Source: UBA5078 sp040384465
GTDB lineage: Bacteria > Pseudomonadota > Gammaproteobacteria > Pseudomonadales > Pseudohongiellaceae
Length of the DNA: 64,000 bases
Assembly (NCBI GenBank): GCA_040384465.1
Contig: JAZKJF010000002.1
Coordinates: 1 to 64,000, forward strand
Direction of reading: 5' to 3'
Below are positions 26,777-36,270 of this stretch, one piece after another. The position numbers and the translations under genes are program-made. Under the pieces are notes generated by a model that was not told the origin of the DNA, ran no database searches, and saw only the letters and a list, made by a program, of their open reading frames with translations. The stretch's first letter is position 1. Every line of letters begins with the position of its first letter.

Positions 26777-27550
26777 GTGAGAAACATTCAAGCCATATCC
26801 CGCGATCAGCACGGCGACAAACGCTGGCATCGCCCCACCAACTTTAGTTTTGCAGCAGCTGACAACATTTGCCCGCTGGTTTTACAGGAACTACCGATTG
26901 CCACCATGAGTTTGCCGTTGGGGTTCATCAAAGCGGAAGACCATTTTTCATTGGTAGCGGTGCAAGGCCTGGAGCTTGGTAAAAATCTCTATGTCGACGC
27001 CAACGGACGCTGGGTGGCAGGCTATATTCCAGCAGCCTATCGGGGCTATCCCTTCATGCTAGCCAACGGTGGCGACGGCAAACATATTTTATGCATTGTT
27101 GACGACAGCAAGCTGATCAGCATTAGTGGGAGCGGAGAACCTTTTTTTGATGAAGAGGGAAAACCAGCTGCAACATTGACCAGTGTCCTCGAATTTCTGA
27201 CGAGTGTTGTCAAAAACCGTGAGGCAACGATTAAAGTTTGTGAGCTCCTCGCCCGACATGAACTCTTGCAACCATGGCAGATCAAACTGCAACGCGACGA
27301 AGGAGAGCAGAACATTAACGGGCTCTTGCGCGTAGACGAGGCTCGCCTCAATGCAGTGAGCGCAGAGGTATTGCAGGAACTGCGAGACACAGGGGCTTTG
27401 CACCTCGCATATTGCCAATTGTTATCAATGCAGCATCTCAAGACTCTCGCCAATATGTTCGTTCAGAACAGCAAAGCAAAGCTCTCCCTGCCCAGCGAAC
27501 TCAATCTTGATTTCCTGAGGGACGGTGGCAACATAAGCTTTGGCGAGTGA
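26777..27550 (+). CDS. SapC family protein
   Basis: A 257-residue protein with the SapC layout: LPIATMSLPLGFIKAEDHF, then HFSLVAVQGLELGKNLYV and GRWVAGYIPAAYRGYPF. SapC was first described beside surface-layer genes of Campylobacter; its molecular function is still unclear. No signal peptide is seen. The start is GTG at 26777 with AGAGGA just ahead. It begins the group of genes leading to the S-layer-like protein here, which agrees with the family's name and suggests a cytoplasmic helper role. Confidence 0.8.
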   Translation: MRNIQAISRDQHGDKRWHRPTNFSFAAADNICPLVLQELPIATMSLPLGFIKAEDHFSLVAVQGLELGKNLYVDANGRWVAGYIPAAYRGYPFMLANGGDGKHILCIVDDSKLISISGSGEPFFDEEGKPAATLTSVLEFLTSVVKNREATIKVCELLARHELLQPWQIKLQRDEGEQNINGLLRVDEARLNAVSAEVLQELRDTGALHLAYCQLLSMQHLKTLANMFVQNSKAKLSLPSELNLDFLRDGGNISFGE

Positions 27551-28067
27551 TCTGGAAAACCTGACCATGCAAGAACTTGAAAAGCTCACCACTGAATATG
27601 TCGACAACGAGGATCGCATTCGTCTGAGCGGGCAATTGCGTTCGGGCGAGACGGTGGCGTTGTGGGTGACGCAACGGCTGGTCAACCGACTATTGCCTCA
27701 CCTGTTCACGGCACTCGAAAACCATAGCGACAAAGGGTTGCCTAACGAGATAGTGCAGAGCTTTGCCCTGCAAGCCGCCAAGGCCGAACTGGTCGAGTCC
27801 CCACCGGTACTGAGTAGTCCCAAAACGCTGTCATGGCTTGTAGATGCTGTGGATATTTCGGTGGAGGCTACGTCGGTAAAGCTGAGGTTTCGAGGGCGCC
27901 AGCAGGAACAGGTTGGAATCGCGTTCCAACCTGTTCAATTGCGGCAGTGGCTGTCAATTCTTCACAGTGTGTGGGGGATTGCACAATGGCAGGGAGACAT
28001 CTGGCCCGAGTGGATCGCTTCTGAAAAAAAACCAATGCAGCAACCCAAAAAAGCGGCGCTGCATTGA
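27540..28067 (+). CDS. Unknown protein coupled to SapC-like gene
   Basis: The protein of 175 residues (TTG start at 27540) or 166 residues (ATG at 27567) is not recognised. It is cytoplasmic by composition, with a helical acidic N-terminus (LEKLTTEYVDNEDRI), strands IRLSGQLRSGETVALWVTQRL that are then mirrored by VKLRFRGRQQEQVGIAF, and a Trp-rich end (SVWGIAQWQGDIWPEW). The overlap with the sapC-like stop indicates translational coupling and joint function. It is convergent with the methyltransferase gene. Confidence 0.7.
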   Translation: MASDLENLTMQELEKLTTEYVDNEDRIRLSGQLRSGETVALWVTQRLVNRLLPHLFTALENHSDKGLPNEIVQSFALQAAKAELVESPPVLSSPKTLSWLVDAVDISVEATSVKLRFRGRQQEQVGIAFQPVQLRQWLSILHSVWGIAQWQGDIWPEWIASEKKPMQQPKKAALH

Positions 28068-28094
28068 TGCGTCAAACAGCTTTGTACTCCAGCG

Positions 28095-29630
28095 TCAAAT
28101 AACGTCCAAAGCTTTTAGAATGGGCAGTCGCTTGGAAGCAAAAACATTCGCCTGTTCAACCAGCTCAGCCAGATTTTCTTGGTCGCTTTCCAATGCCTTC
28201 CCATCCTTGAGAATTTTCTCTCCAAGTCGCCTTAATATTTGCGATGCATATCCGGCCCACTCTTCTGGCTGTTTTTTTCCTTCATGCAAAGCTAACAGGA
28301 AAAGTTTTTCGAAACGACTAACCGCTATCCCCCCTCCGGTTACAGGACTGGCAAGACATGGGACCTCATTGTTGCCACGCGCCAATACCATCAAGTACAT
28401 ATTCATGCGCGCGGTACTTGCTTTCGCCTGCGCGCGGACGTCCACATCCTGTACTGTTGAGACATCACCCTTGTTGATAAGCACCATCACTGATTGTAGT
28501 ACTTGAGGCATGTTGATGCCTGCCGTACGTAAAGCGTCCTCAATCTCTCCCAAACTACGAATTGAATGATCTCCCAGATAATCAAGAACCGGGTTGTAGA
28601 CTCCTTCACTCATAGTTGCTTCGCCAAGTGCGCCTGTTGCCTTTAGCGTGACATCCACTCTTGGCGTTATTAGCACAACTTCTTGGAGGCGCAATTTCTC
28701 GGCCTGCAAGAGTTGGCTCACCTTGCGCGATCCTTTCACCCAATAGTCACGTCGAAACTGCTGGTTCACCATGAAATCACGCACAGTTTCGCGGAACATA
28801 GGATCTGGAATTTCCGCTAACAGGCTCTGCTGCGGTGCCGTGAGATTAACAGCGTCCACATGGTCCAGGAAATGGGCTGAACACGCATAGTCAAGTTTCG
28901 CAGTAGCAAGCCAAGTGCTCATATCTGCGAAAGACATTGGTTGCCAATCACGATTAAAGTACTCATGAGCCACATAATGTCTGTTCTGTTGTTGTATAGC
29001 TTTAACACGATCCTTTATCTGTGGATTGGCTCTTGCGTACGCTGGATTCGTGTCCATTAATTTATCAACGAAATTTATTGCGGCATCAATGCGCGAAACA
29101 ATTCCCTGACCTGAAGTACCCATCACGTGTGCGTGTTCTGTCAACAAATCACGCATAGGTACCATGGCCGCCCAGCCCGGTTGGGTGTTGTAGCTGACGT
29201 ATAGAACTCCACCCACTTTGAGTTTTCGGCGAATAAATTCTACGATAATGGAACGATTTTCATCTGATATCCAACTCCAGATACCGTGCAACCCAATATA
29301 GTCAAAATCAGGCATGTCTGCACGCTGGCAGAAATCAGCAAACGCTTCGTCGTATAGTTTTGCGTCAACACAGGAAGCAGCAGCTAACTCTTGAGCGAAC
29401 CCCGCTTGTGAAGGATTGAAATCAGTTCCATACCAGCGTGTGGTGGATGCAGCAGCATGCAGATTCACACTCACTCCTTGTCCAAAACCCAGTTCGCATG
29501 CTGTTCCAATTTCAGGGAAAGACAGACCTTTACTGGAAAAAAGTATCTTGGCTCGCAACGGATTCAGTTCAGTGTAATAGCCATAGGTGTAGCCGATATC
29601 AGCTACATAACCGGATGTCCAGGCACTCAT
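28095..29630 (-). CDS. SAM-dependent methyltransferase with regulatory domain
   Basis: A 511-residue protein: a class I methyltransferase domain (about 40-170) with SAM loop CELGFGQGVSVNL and acidic strand YGTDFNP, followed by a long methyltransferase-regulatory domain (about 210-510; RRDYWVKGSRKVSQLL). The same two-part layout occurs near surface-layer or polysaccharide genes in other Gram-negative bacteria. Substrate is unknown; modification of a surface glycan or S-layer component is an inference from position next to the S-layer-like gene, from which it is separated by a terminator. Confidence 0.82.
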   Translation of the reverse strand: MSAWTSGYVADIGYTYGYYTELNPLRAKILFSSKGLSFPEIGTACELGFGQGVSVNLHAAASTTRWYGTDFNPSQAGFAQELAAASCVDAKLYDEAFADFCQRADMPDFDYIGLHGIWSWISDENRSIIVEFIRRKLKVGGVLYVSYNTQPGWAAMVPMRDLLTEHAHVMGTSGQGIVSRIDAAINFVDKLMDTNPAYARANPQIKDRVKAIQQQNRHYVAHEYFNRDWQPMSFADMSTWLATAKLDYACSAHFLDHVDAVNLTAPQQSLLAEIPDPMFRETVRDFMVNQQFRRDYWVKGSRKVSQLLQAEKLRLQEVVLITPRVDVTLKATGALGEATMSEGVYNPVLDYLGDHSIRSLGEIEDALRTAGINMPQVLQSVMVLINKGDVSTVQDVDVRAQAKASTARMNMYLMVLARGNNEVPCLASPVTGGGIAVSRFEKLFLLALHEGKKQPEEWAGYASQILRRLGEKILKDGKALESDQENLAELVEQANVFASKRLPILKALDVI

Positions 29631-29681
29631 AAATTTCCTCTGTTTTTATAATGGTTCCCGAGCATAGCGCATTAGACCGGC

Positions 29682-29720
29682 AAAAAAAAACCCTGCCTCT
29701 TTAAAGAGACAGGGTTTTTA
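29682..29720. terminator. Terminator of the S-layer gene
   Basis: AAACCCTG..CTCTT pairs with AAGAG..CAGGGTTT around TA with one mismatch; runs of A on the left and T on the right make it work on both strands. It ends the minus-strand S-layer transcript. Confidence 0.9.
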
Positions 29721-29764
29721 TACTCCTTCTCACTCAGAGAGCGAGAAGGAATTCCCGTGAGGGA

Positions 29765-32518
29765 TTACGCCAGATCAGCAAACGCAGCAGCAGTCAGCGT
29801 TGTTACGCCAGTCAGCTGGATTACCATGTCTGCAGTACCGTCGCTGTTCAGGTCAACGTACAGGTTACCTGTAGTTGAATCCAGAGCGGCAGCCAGTACG
29901 TCTGTGGTCGCAGTGCCACTGTTTTGCAGGAACACTGTTGCATCAGCCGCGTTGGTGTAGATGCCCACAGCAATCTTGGTCATCGTGGTGATGGCGTCGA
30001 AGTTCAACACGTCGCCAGTCAGCTCAGTCGCAGTCATGCTTGCGCCGTTCTCGTTTACCGCACCGTTGGTACCTTGACCGTAAGTGTTAGAAACGAAGTC
30101 GGTGATGACATCTTTGTTCACCAGTGTGGACTCAGTTGTGACACCAAAGCTGAATGTGTCGTTACCGGCACCACCAGTCAGTGAGTCAGCTTCCAGTCCG
30201 CCAGTGATGCTGTCATTGCCAGCACCGCCAACGATAACGTCTTTACCGGCAGAACCAGTAATAGTGTCGTTACCTGCACCGCCGTCGATAGTCGCAACTT
30301 TAGTGGCATCAGTTACAGATGCAGCACTGATCACGTCGTTACCATTACCACCTTTGATGCTGACAGACTTGTCAGTAACAGCAGTGCTGACAGTCACGAT
30401 ACCTGCGGTCGCTGCCAGTGCAGCTGTTGTACCAGTACCAACTACACCTGATGCATCAAAATCCACCAGGTTGGTCAGTGTTGAGCCGGTGAAGTTAACA
30501 CCGTGGTTGCCCGTTACTGTGATTTTGGTTGCGTCTGCAGCTGCCAACAGAATTGTTGCGGCAGTCGCTGGGTTGGTCAACGTGCTGCTATCAGCTGTAG
30601 TGATGTTGATAGTCTCTACAGACGCCACTGTCAGCGCGGCAGTGTTAACCAGATTAGTTGCACCGTTCAGCTTGATGTTCAACACATCGCTTGCACCAGC
30701 AGCTGCGTCTTTCACAGCGACGCTTGAGGCCGCAGCGATCACGGCAGTCTGTTCAAACGTTCCGCCACTCAGCAGATTGTTTACAGTCAGGCCGAAACCA
30801 GCAGCAGCACCGGCAGATACCACATAGTTGATATCATCCAGGTTTGCCATGTTGACAGTAGTTGCTGCTGTCGTAATTGCAAGGCTGACTTTTTCGAAGT
30901 TGGAAACTTTCGCTTCGAATGCATCCGTTGCTGAGAGAGTGCCCGCTAAAGTTGCAGCCAAAGCGAGTGTGTCAGAGCCTGCGCCAGCATCAACAGTACC
31001 ACCAGTACCCAGATCGACAGTGACAGTTACCTTGTCATCACCACCAGCTGTTGTAATGGCTTTGGTGCTTGCTGCGAGAGTGATTGTGTCTTTGCCAGCA
31101 CCACCGGTAAACAGAACTGTTGCACCCAGTGCCGGAGTAATAGTCACTCCACCAGTTGAGTCGGCAGAAGATACCGTCTCAAGAACGCCAACCGCAGTAG
31201 TAGCAGTAATGGTCACTACTGAGTCACCTTTTACAGTGATGCTCTTCGCTGCAGCCAAGTTCACATCATCAAATTCAAGTGTCACGTCTGCATCGACAGT
31301 TACGGCGGTAGCAGCCGCTGCTGTCAGAGTCAGATTCTCAGACGCCTTGCCAGTTGTGTTGATTGTGTAGCTTGTCGCTGTTGTGTCAGTCAACACAGAA
31401 GCTGTGGTCACTTCGTTCAGGTTCAACGTACGTGCGCCTGCGGCACCAGTGATCGTAGTAGTGGCACCGCTTGTTTGTGTCAGAGACAGGGTTGACAGCT
31501 TAGCAGAACCAATAGCAATGGCTCCAGAGGCTCCGGAGACGCTGACTGTTGCCAGCACGTCAGTGCTTGCTGTTCCCGCGTCGTCGACATCTACAGTGGT
31601 CGCTGTTCCGGTCACGGCTACTGAGGTTACGTTTGCTTTAGTATCGAGGTTAACACCACCTGCAGCTGCTTTAGCGTTCAGTGTCGTTACACCAGTCACA
31701 TTTGCACCTGAAACATCAGCGGTCACAGCACCATCAGAGACCACATTGATTGTTTCAATGCCGCTAATAGCCGCTGCTGGGAGAGCAGCTCCGCCTACTG
31801 TTGTATATACCAGCACATCAGCGCCATCGCCGCCAGAAAGCACGTCAAGTGCTGTCAGTGTTTCAAGTGTCGCCGCACCAGTTCCCGTATCAGCGACAAC
31901 GTTGGCATTGAATGTGTCATTGCCTGAACCGCCTGCGAAAGTATCCGCAGAAATGGTCAGCGTGAATGTCGCGCCTGCATCAGCAGTACCATTGATTACG
32001 GCCTTAGCAGCAGTAACAGAAGCAGCTGTATTGCTCACAGAAGCAATAACTTCCTGCAACTCGGCAAGGCTGGCACCGCTCTGTTGCTTCTCAACAGAGA
32101 AGTACACTGCAACGTCTACCTTGTTGTCTAATGCAAGAGCAGCATTGCCCCAGACTGTGTGGGTGCTTGGTACTGCATTCAGCGCAGCGATAACATCTAC
32201 CACAACGCTTGAACGGCTTGCACCAGCTGTCAGCATGGCTGTGATCTCAGTTGCAGCAGCTGTTTTGTCGGCAGCAGGTACAAGTGAGCCAACCAGATTG
32301 TCAACCAACTTGGCAGCGAACTCTTCGTTCGTCAGGAAGGTTGGGTAAATGCTCTTGAATTCATTGGTGTTAGCAATGTTTGCAGCGATCTGCTTGACAG
32401 TCTGTCCAGCTTCTTTTGCTGCGACCAGGCCTGAAAGCACACTTGCGCCTGGAGCGGCGCCAAACATGCCAACCACCAGGGTGATGATCTCGGTACGAGC
32501 TGCTACTGTTATAGCCAT
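29765..32518 (-). CDS. RTX-type S-layer-like surface protein
   Basis: A 917-residue Ala/Thr/Val-rich acidic protein without signal peptide and, as I read it, without cysteine. The N-terminal 110 residues (FGAAPGASVLSGLVAAKEAG, NEFKSIYPTFLTNEEFAAKL) resemble DUF4214-type anchoring regions like that of the Caulobacter S-layer protein RsaA. RTX calcium-binding nonapeptides appear at about 195 (GGSGNDTF) and in a cluster at about 743-790 (GGAGNDTITG, GGAGNDSITG). The hydrophobic C-terminus is typical of type I secretion substrates. A strong AAGGAG lies six bases before ATG. Export by the type I system at 38733-43250 and anchoring to rhamnose-containing polysaccharide are likely inferences. Confidence 0.85.
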   Translation of the reverse strand: MAITVAARTEIITLVVGMFGAAPGASVLSGLVAAKEAGQTVKQIAANIANTNEFKSIYPTFLTNEEFAAKLVDNLVGSLVPAADKTAAATEITAMLTAGASRSSVVVDVIAALNAVPSTHTVWGNAALALDNKVDVAVYFSVEKQQSGASLAELQEVIASVSNTAASVTAAKAVINGTADAGATFTLTISADTFAGGSGNDTFNANVVADTGTGAATLETLTALDVLSGGDGADVLVYTTVGGAALPAAAISGIETINVVSDGAVTADVSGANVTGVTTLNAKAAAGGVNLDTKANVTSVAVTGTATTVDVDDAGTASTDVLATVSVSGASGAIAIGSAKLSTLSLTQTSGATTTITGAAGARTLNLNEVTTASVLTDTTATSYTINTTGKASENLTLTAAAATAVTVDADVTLEFDDVNLAAAKSITVKGDSVVTITATTAVGVLETVSSADSTGGVTITPALGATVLFTGGAGKDTITLAASTKAITTAGGDDKVTVTVDLGTGGTVDAGAGSDTLALAATLAGTLSATDAFEAKVSNFEKVSLAITTAATTVNMANLDDINYVVSAGAAAGFGLTVNNLLSGGTFEQTAVIAAASSVAVKDAAAGASDVLNIKLNGATNLVNTAALTVASVETINITTADSSTLTNPATAATILLAAADATKITVTGNHGVNFTGSTLTNLVDFDASGVVGTGTTAALAATAGIVTVSTAVTDKSVSIKGGNGNDVISAASVTDATKVATIDGGAGNDTITGSAGKDVIVGGAGNDSITGGLEADSLTGGAGNDTFSFGVTTESTLVNKDVITDFVSNTYGQGTNGAVNENGASMTATELTGDVLNFDAITTMTKIAVGIYTNAADATVFLQNSGTATTDVLAAALDSTTGNLYVDLNSDGTADMVIQLTGVTTLTAAAFADLA

Positions 32519-32630
32519 TTGTAACTCCTTAAATTAATTCCAATTTGTTTTATCCGATTGTGACATGCCAATGTGCAGCAGATGACCCCACTCGGTTGTG
32601 CCAAGGATACGCAAGTCAACTTCCGCCCCT

Positions 32631-32646
32631 TGTGACTGTAGTCACA
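32631..32646. promoter_or_regulatory. Perfect CRP-type palindrome upstream of S-layer gene
   Basis: TGTGACTGTAGTCACA has both full TGTGA/TCACA half-sites with the standard 6-bp spacer. Its centre is about 120 bp ahead of the S-layer ATG; no matching -10/-35 pair was firmly found. The remaining 300-bp spacer (32519-32818) holds no gene. Confidence 0.75.
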
Positions 32647-32818
32647 CTGAAGAAAATTTCCCACGTTTCCGTGATAACTCCCACTTGGGTTACTCGCTCA
32701 ATCTCTACCACAAGCGGACACGCTCGGCGATGGTACCCGTACTGCACGCCGAACACAACCTGTTTATGGCTTGAAGTCTCTGTTGTAAGCACCTATTTTT
32801 AAAGAATTATATGCTTAT

Positions 32819-34126
32819 TCAGAACGCAAGGCTGATGCCTACTTCGAGGGTGCTGTCGAGGCTTTCGAACAACTCTATGTTGCTCTGCTGGTGCTGATGG
32901 TAAAAATTCACTAGCAGTGCCAGGTCTGTGTAGAGGGGCTGGCGATATTGCAGGAGGAGGTAGCTGCGTCGCAGCCAGCGATCCGCGCCATTGGCGAGTA
33001 CCGGGCTGTAGCCTTTGCGATCCGCCAGTTCGGTATGGTTGAGCTGGCTGCGGAACACGCCGCTGAGCAGCGGGAATTGCCAGTCCAGCTGCATCTGCCA
33101 ACCACTGCGGTGGCCCCCGGGGCGGCCGTTGTTGAGCGCTTGGTTGTGCAGAACGCTGAACTCTGCGCCAACCGTGCTTGGCAGCGAACCCACCACCAGT
33201 GGGCATTCCAGTCCGGCACCAGCCTTCATCTCTACCGAGTTCAGGCTGCTCTGATTGTGGTAGAGCTGGTATTGAAAGGCGCCCGCATAGTGTTGCTGGC
33301 AAGTGTCCCCGGAAGTGATGGTGTAGCGCGCATCCCCATCAAGCGCTGTATAGAGTGGGCTGCCGCCGAACAGCAGGTGGCTGAGGCCCGCCCCCAGTTG
33401 CAGGGTGTTGTTTCGGCGCGGCCTCACGTAGGCATAGCGGCTTTCCATCTGCAGCAAGTCTGAATCGGTGTCTTTACTGACACGGCCGCGCATTTCTGCC
33501 AATAGGTTGTGCTGATGATCAGACTCTTGTTGTCGATAATTTCCCCCAACCCGCAGATTGAGAAAGGGGCCGCTGACTGGGCGGTATTCGGGGTTCAACG
33601 TCAGCAGGACTGGTTCGCCGGAGAGAGTCAGTGTGATCTGGCTTGGATCGGGCGCACCATTGAGGTTGTTGTCGTAACCCGTCAGCACATCTGCCTGAAA
33701 GCCGTGTTCGCGGGTCTGTTGGCGCCAGACTTGCCGCCGCTCTTCCAGCATGCCGCGCAGTTCCGGAGTCAGGTCGGAGCGGGCCAGCAGCTGGGCGTTC
33801 AGATCCAGCGCCGAAAACAGCTGACCTCGCATATAAAGAGCCTGAGCATAATCGATCTGCGCGGCGCCGTTGGTGGGGTCCAGCAGCAACGCACGCTCCA
33901 GCGTTTCCAGCGCTTCTGCCAACCGGCCTGCATCCATCTGCGCGGCACCAAAGAGCGCGAAGTATTCTGAGCTTTCCAGGCACTCGGACATAAACGGAGC
34001 AAGACGCGCTTCAAGCTGCGCGGCGTCGGCGGGGGTACCCGCGTCCATATAAAAGGACTGCAGGTCAGGGCAGGCCTGCACCGACAAGGGCATCAAGAAA
34101 GAGAGAGAAAGGAGCGACCGACGCAT
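32819..34126 (-). CDS. TPR protein with C-terminal outer-membrane beta-barrel
   Basis: The 435-residue exported protein has a signal peptide (to about 18), TPR-like helices (about 40-135; LAEALETLERALLLDPTNGAAQIDYAQAL), and then a 16-strand-like beta region (about 145-435) ending in GISLAF, the C-terminal Phe typical of outer-membrane barrels. The layout resembles surface-lipoprotein assembly modifiers, which move proteins to the outer surface. It follows the cyclase and FecR genes on the same strand, and a role in S-layer or other surface-protein assembly is inferred. Confidence 0.78.
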   Translation of the reverse strand: MRRSLLSLSFLMPLSVQACPDLQSFYMDAGTPADAAQLEARLAPFMSECLESSEYFALFGAAQMDAGRLAEALETLERALLLDPTNGAAQIDYAQALYMRGQLFSALDLNAQLLARSDLTPELRGMLEERRQVWRQQTREHGFQADVLTGYDNNLNGAPDPSQITLTLSGEPVLLTLNPEYRPVSGPFLNLRVGGNYRQQESDHQHNLLAEMRGRVSKDTDSDLLQMESRYAYVRPRRNNTLQLGAGLSHLLFGGSPLYTALDGDARYTITSGDTCQQHYAGAFQYQLYHNQSSLNSVEMKAGAGLECPLVVGSLPSTVGAEFSVLHNQALNNGRPGGHRSGWQMQLDWQFPLLSGVFRSQLNHTELADRKGYSPVLANGADRWLRRSYLLLQYRQPLYTDLALLVNFYHQHQQSNIELFESLDSTLEVGISLAF

Positions 34127-34257
34127 ACACCCTGGGTTCCGGACAGGCCGTGAAAGTTGCGGGCAATTATCATGATTCAGCCGCCCGGGCGCAACACGAA
34201 AGGAGCCACGTTTTTTGTGGGGCGCACCCGGAGGGGAAACTGAATCTTGAGGAAGGA

Positions 34258-36270
34258 CTAGCGGCGTCCGCCGGAAATTAGGGTCAGGGGCACCTGCTCC
34301 GGACGGTTGCGGCGCGAAGCGGAATCAGACAGCGGAGGAGAGAACAGCACGTGCGGAATTCGCAAACCGCTCAGCAGATAACTTCCTTGTGATTCGAGCC
34401 TGAGATCGCTGAGCTGACGCGCAGCGCACTCACCGATCAGGATCGGCTGCGCCAGTTCTGCGGTCATTTCCTGAATTCGCAACGTGATCGTGACGGTGTC
34501 GCCGAGCAATGTGTGGGTACGACGATGTGCCGGGCCGATAGAGCCGATCAGCACCGGGCCCTGCTCGATACCGATGCCGAGCGCCAGTGGTTCGAGACCT
34601 TGGGGCGGATGCTGCGGAAGCATGTCGCGATCAATCGCAACCTGCATGTCCTGCGCGGCCTTCAGTGCTTGAGACGCTGCCAGTGTGTCGTGGCCATCCC
34701 AGACTGCTAGCAGGCTGTCACCCTTGAATTCATGAATCCTGCCACCGTGTTGCTCAACGATTTCAGCCGCACGCACGAAGAAGAAGTGCAGAATAGCGGC
34801 AGATTCTTCGGGAGGGCGCGCTTCGCCAAACGCAGAGAAGTTGCGCAGATCAGCACTCAGCAAGGTGACTTCGCAGCGCCGGGCATTGATGCTGGAGCTG
34901 GGCAGGCTGTAGGCAATTTCCTTGGCCACATCGCTGGGGAGATAGCTGTTCAGGTTGCCGAAGACTCGGCTGCGCTCATGTCGGACGCGGGCCTGTTCCA
35001 GCAACATCAAGGCGCTGGCTGCTGTCAGGCTGTAAAGAGTCGGCCCGACCCAGCCCAGCCAAATATCACTGCTTCCTAGCAGTTGAATATGCACTGCCAG
35101 TGCCACCACCGGCAGCAGCAGACCCGCTAGCGGCAGAGCATAACTGGACACACGCTCACGCACGCCGACCATCACCAGCAACACGCCAGCAAACACGGCG
35201 CTCATCAGCACCAGCAGTGTCGGAGCAGAGCGGGGGGTGTAAGGAATTGCCGTGTCGAGCAGACTGCCGAGCAGTCTGGCCTGCAGTTCGACGCCCGGCG
35301 TAGCACCGTTATAAGGGGTCGGGACAATGTCACCGATCCCGAAAGCGGTCGCACCCACCAGCACCCAGGCATCTTCCAGCAGACTGACATCGGCCGTGCC
35401 ATCAAGAACATCGGCAGCGGACACCGCACGGTAGACTTCCGGGGCATTGCGGTAGGAAATCCGCATATTGCCGACGTCATTCAAGGGGATACGCAGGCCA
35501 GGGTAGGAATCCAGCTGCAACATCTGGCTCGGGCCGAAGAACGAGCTGCCCTGTTCAACCGTGGCGCCCCAGGACTGGCTGTTGACTGCCTGCAGGAAAG
35601 CGCTGATTGCCAGCGCGGGGTAGGCCTGGCCTTCGACACAGATGATGGCAGGAATTTCGCGGACTGCACCATCGCTCGCGACGACGGGAGAGATGTGTCC
35701 TTTTGCAATACCGGCAAAACCAGCGTGGTTTGCCAAGAAGCTCTGCGTCGCTGGCGCTCCCTGTTCAGCGCCACAGCTGATACCGGAAAGCGCGTGGGTC
35801 ATCATACCGGTACGCACGACTTGTTCGGATTGCAGCACCGGCACCTGTGCCAGCACGGCGCCGCCAGAAACGGATTGCAGCGCTGCCAACAGAGCGTCAT
35901 CGCCCGGTCTGACCTCGGGATAAACAATATCATGCAGCTGCAATTGCACGCCCGCTTGATCGAGCGCGGTGACCAGTTGCGCCATGGTGTCGCGGGACCA
36001 AGGCCATGGCCCTACTTGCGCGATACTTTTCTCATCAACGGCGACAATAGTGATGCGTTGCTCAAGCGCCGTCTCGGCACCCAGCGTCCAACCCAGCGCG
36101 CCCAGACGTTCTTCAATCGTCTTCAGGCCGTCAGCAAATACATTGACCAGCAGCAGAGTGAACATCCCCGCAACCGCGAGCATCAACAACCGCGCGCGCA
36201 TCGGCGCCTGGCGCAGAAGAAACGCGAGCGGGTTGGGAAGCTGGGTCAGCTGAGAGTAGTTCAGGGACAT
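34258..36270 (-). CDS. CHASE2-domain class III nucleotide cyclase
   Basis: A 670-residue membrane protein: one N-terminal membrane segment, a periplasmic CHASE2 sensor (about 50-330), three further hydrophobic segments (about 335-420) and a cytoplasmic cyclase domain (about 460-640). Metal-binding Asp occurs in LLSADLRNFS and in EFKGDSLLAVW, where Lys is the adenine-type specificity residue. In the LGDTVTITLRI motif the transition-state Asn is Thr while Arg is kept, so activity needs testing. The start overlaps the FecR stop (TGATG), showing coupled translation. A likely product is cAMP, delivered to the nearby Crp-like regulator. Confidence 0.85.
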   Translation of the reverse strand: MSLNYSQLTQLPNPLAFLLRQAPMRARLLMLAVAGMFTLLLVNVFADGLKTIEERLGALGWTLGAETALEQRITIVAVDEKSIAQVGPWPWSRDTMAQLVTALDQAGVQLQLHDIVYPEVRPGDDALLAALQSVSGGAVLAQVPVLQSEQVVRTGMMTHALSGISCGAEQGAPATQSFLANHAGFAGIAKGHISPVVASDGAVREIPAIICVEGQAYPALAISAFLQAVNSQSWGATVEQGSSFFGPSQMLQLDSYPGLRIPLNDVGNMRISYRNAPEVYRAVSAADVLDGTADVSLLEDAWVLVGATAFGIGDIVPTPYNGATPGVELQARLLGSLLDTAIPYTPRSAPTLLVLMSAVFAGVLLVMVGVRERVSSYALPLAGLLLPVVALAVHIQLLGSSDIWLGWVGPTLYSLTAASALMLLEQARVRHERSRVFGNLNSYLPSDVAKEIAYSLPSSSINARRCEVTLLSADLRNFSAFGEARPPEESAAILHFFFVRAAEIVEQHGGRIHEFKGDSLLAVWDGHDTLAASQALKAAQDMQVAIDRDMLPQHPPQGLEPLALGIGIEQGPVLIGSIGPAHRRTHTLLGDTVTITLRIQEMTAELAQPILIGECAARQLSDLRLESQGSYLLSGLRIPHVLFSPPLSDSASRRNRPEQVPLTLISGGRR

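Noticed and set aside
29924..32348. Several long plus-strand frames across the S-layer gene
   Set aside because: Low-complexity Ala/Thr/Val coding on the minus strand opens frames on both strands; only the minus frame has RTX motifs and a ribosome site.
32560..32580. Second CRP half-site TGTGACATG near the S-layer start
   Set aside because: Only one half-site matches; no palindrome partner at the 6-bp spacing.
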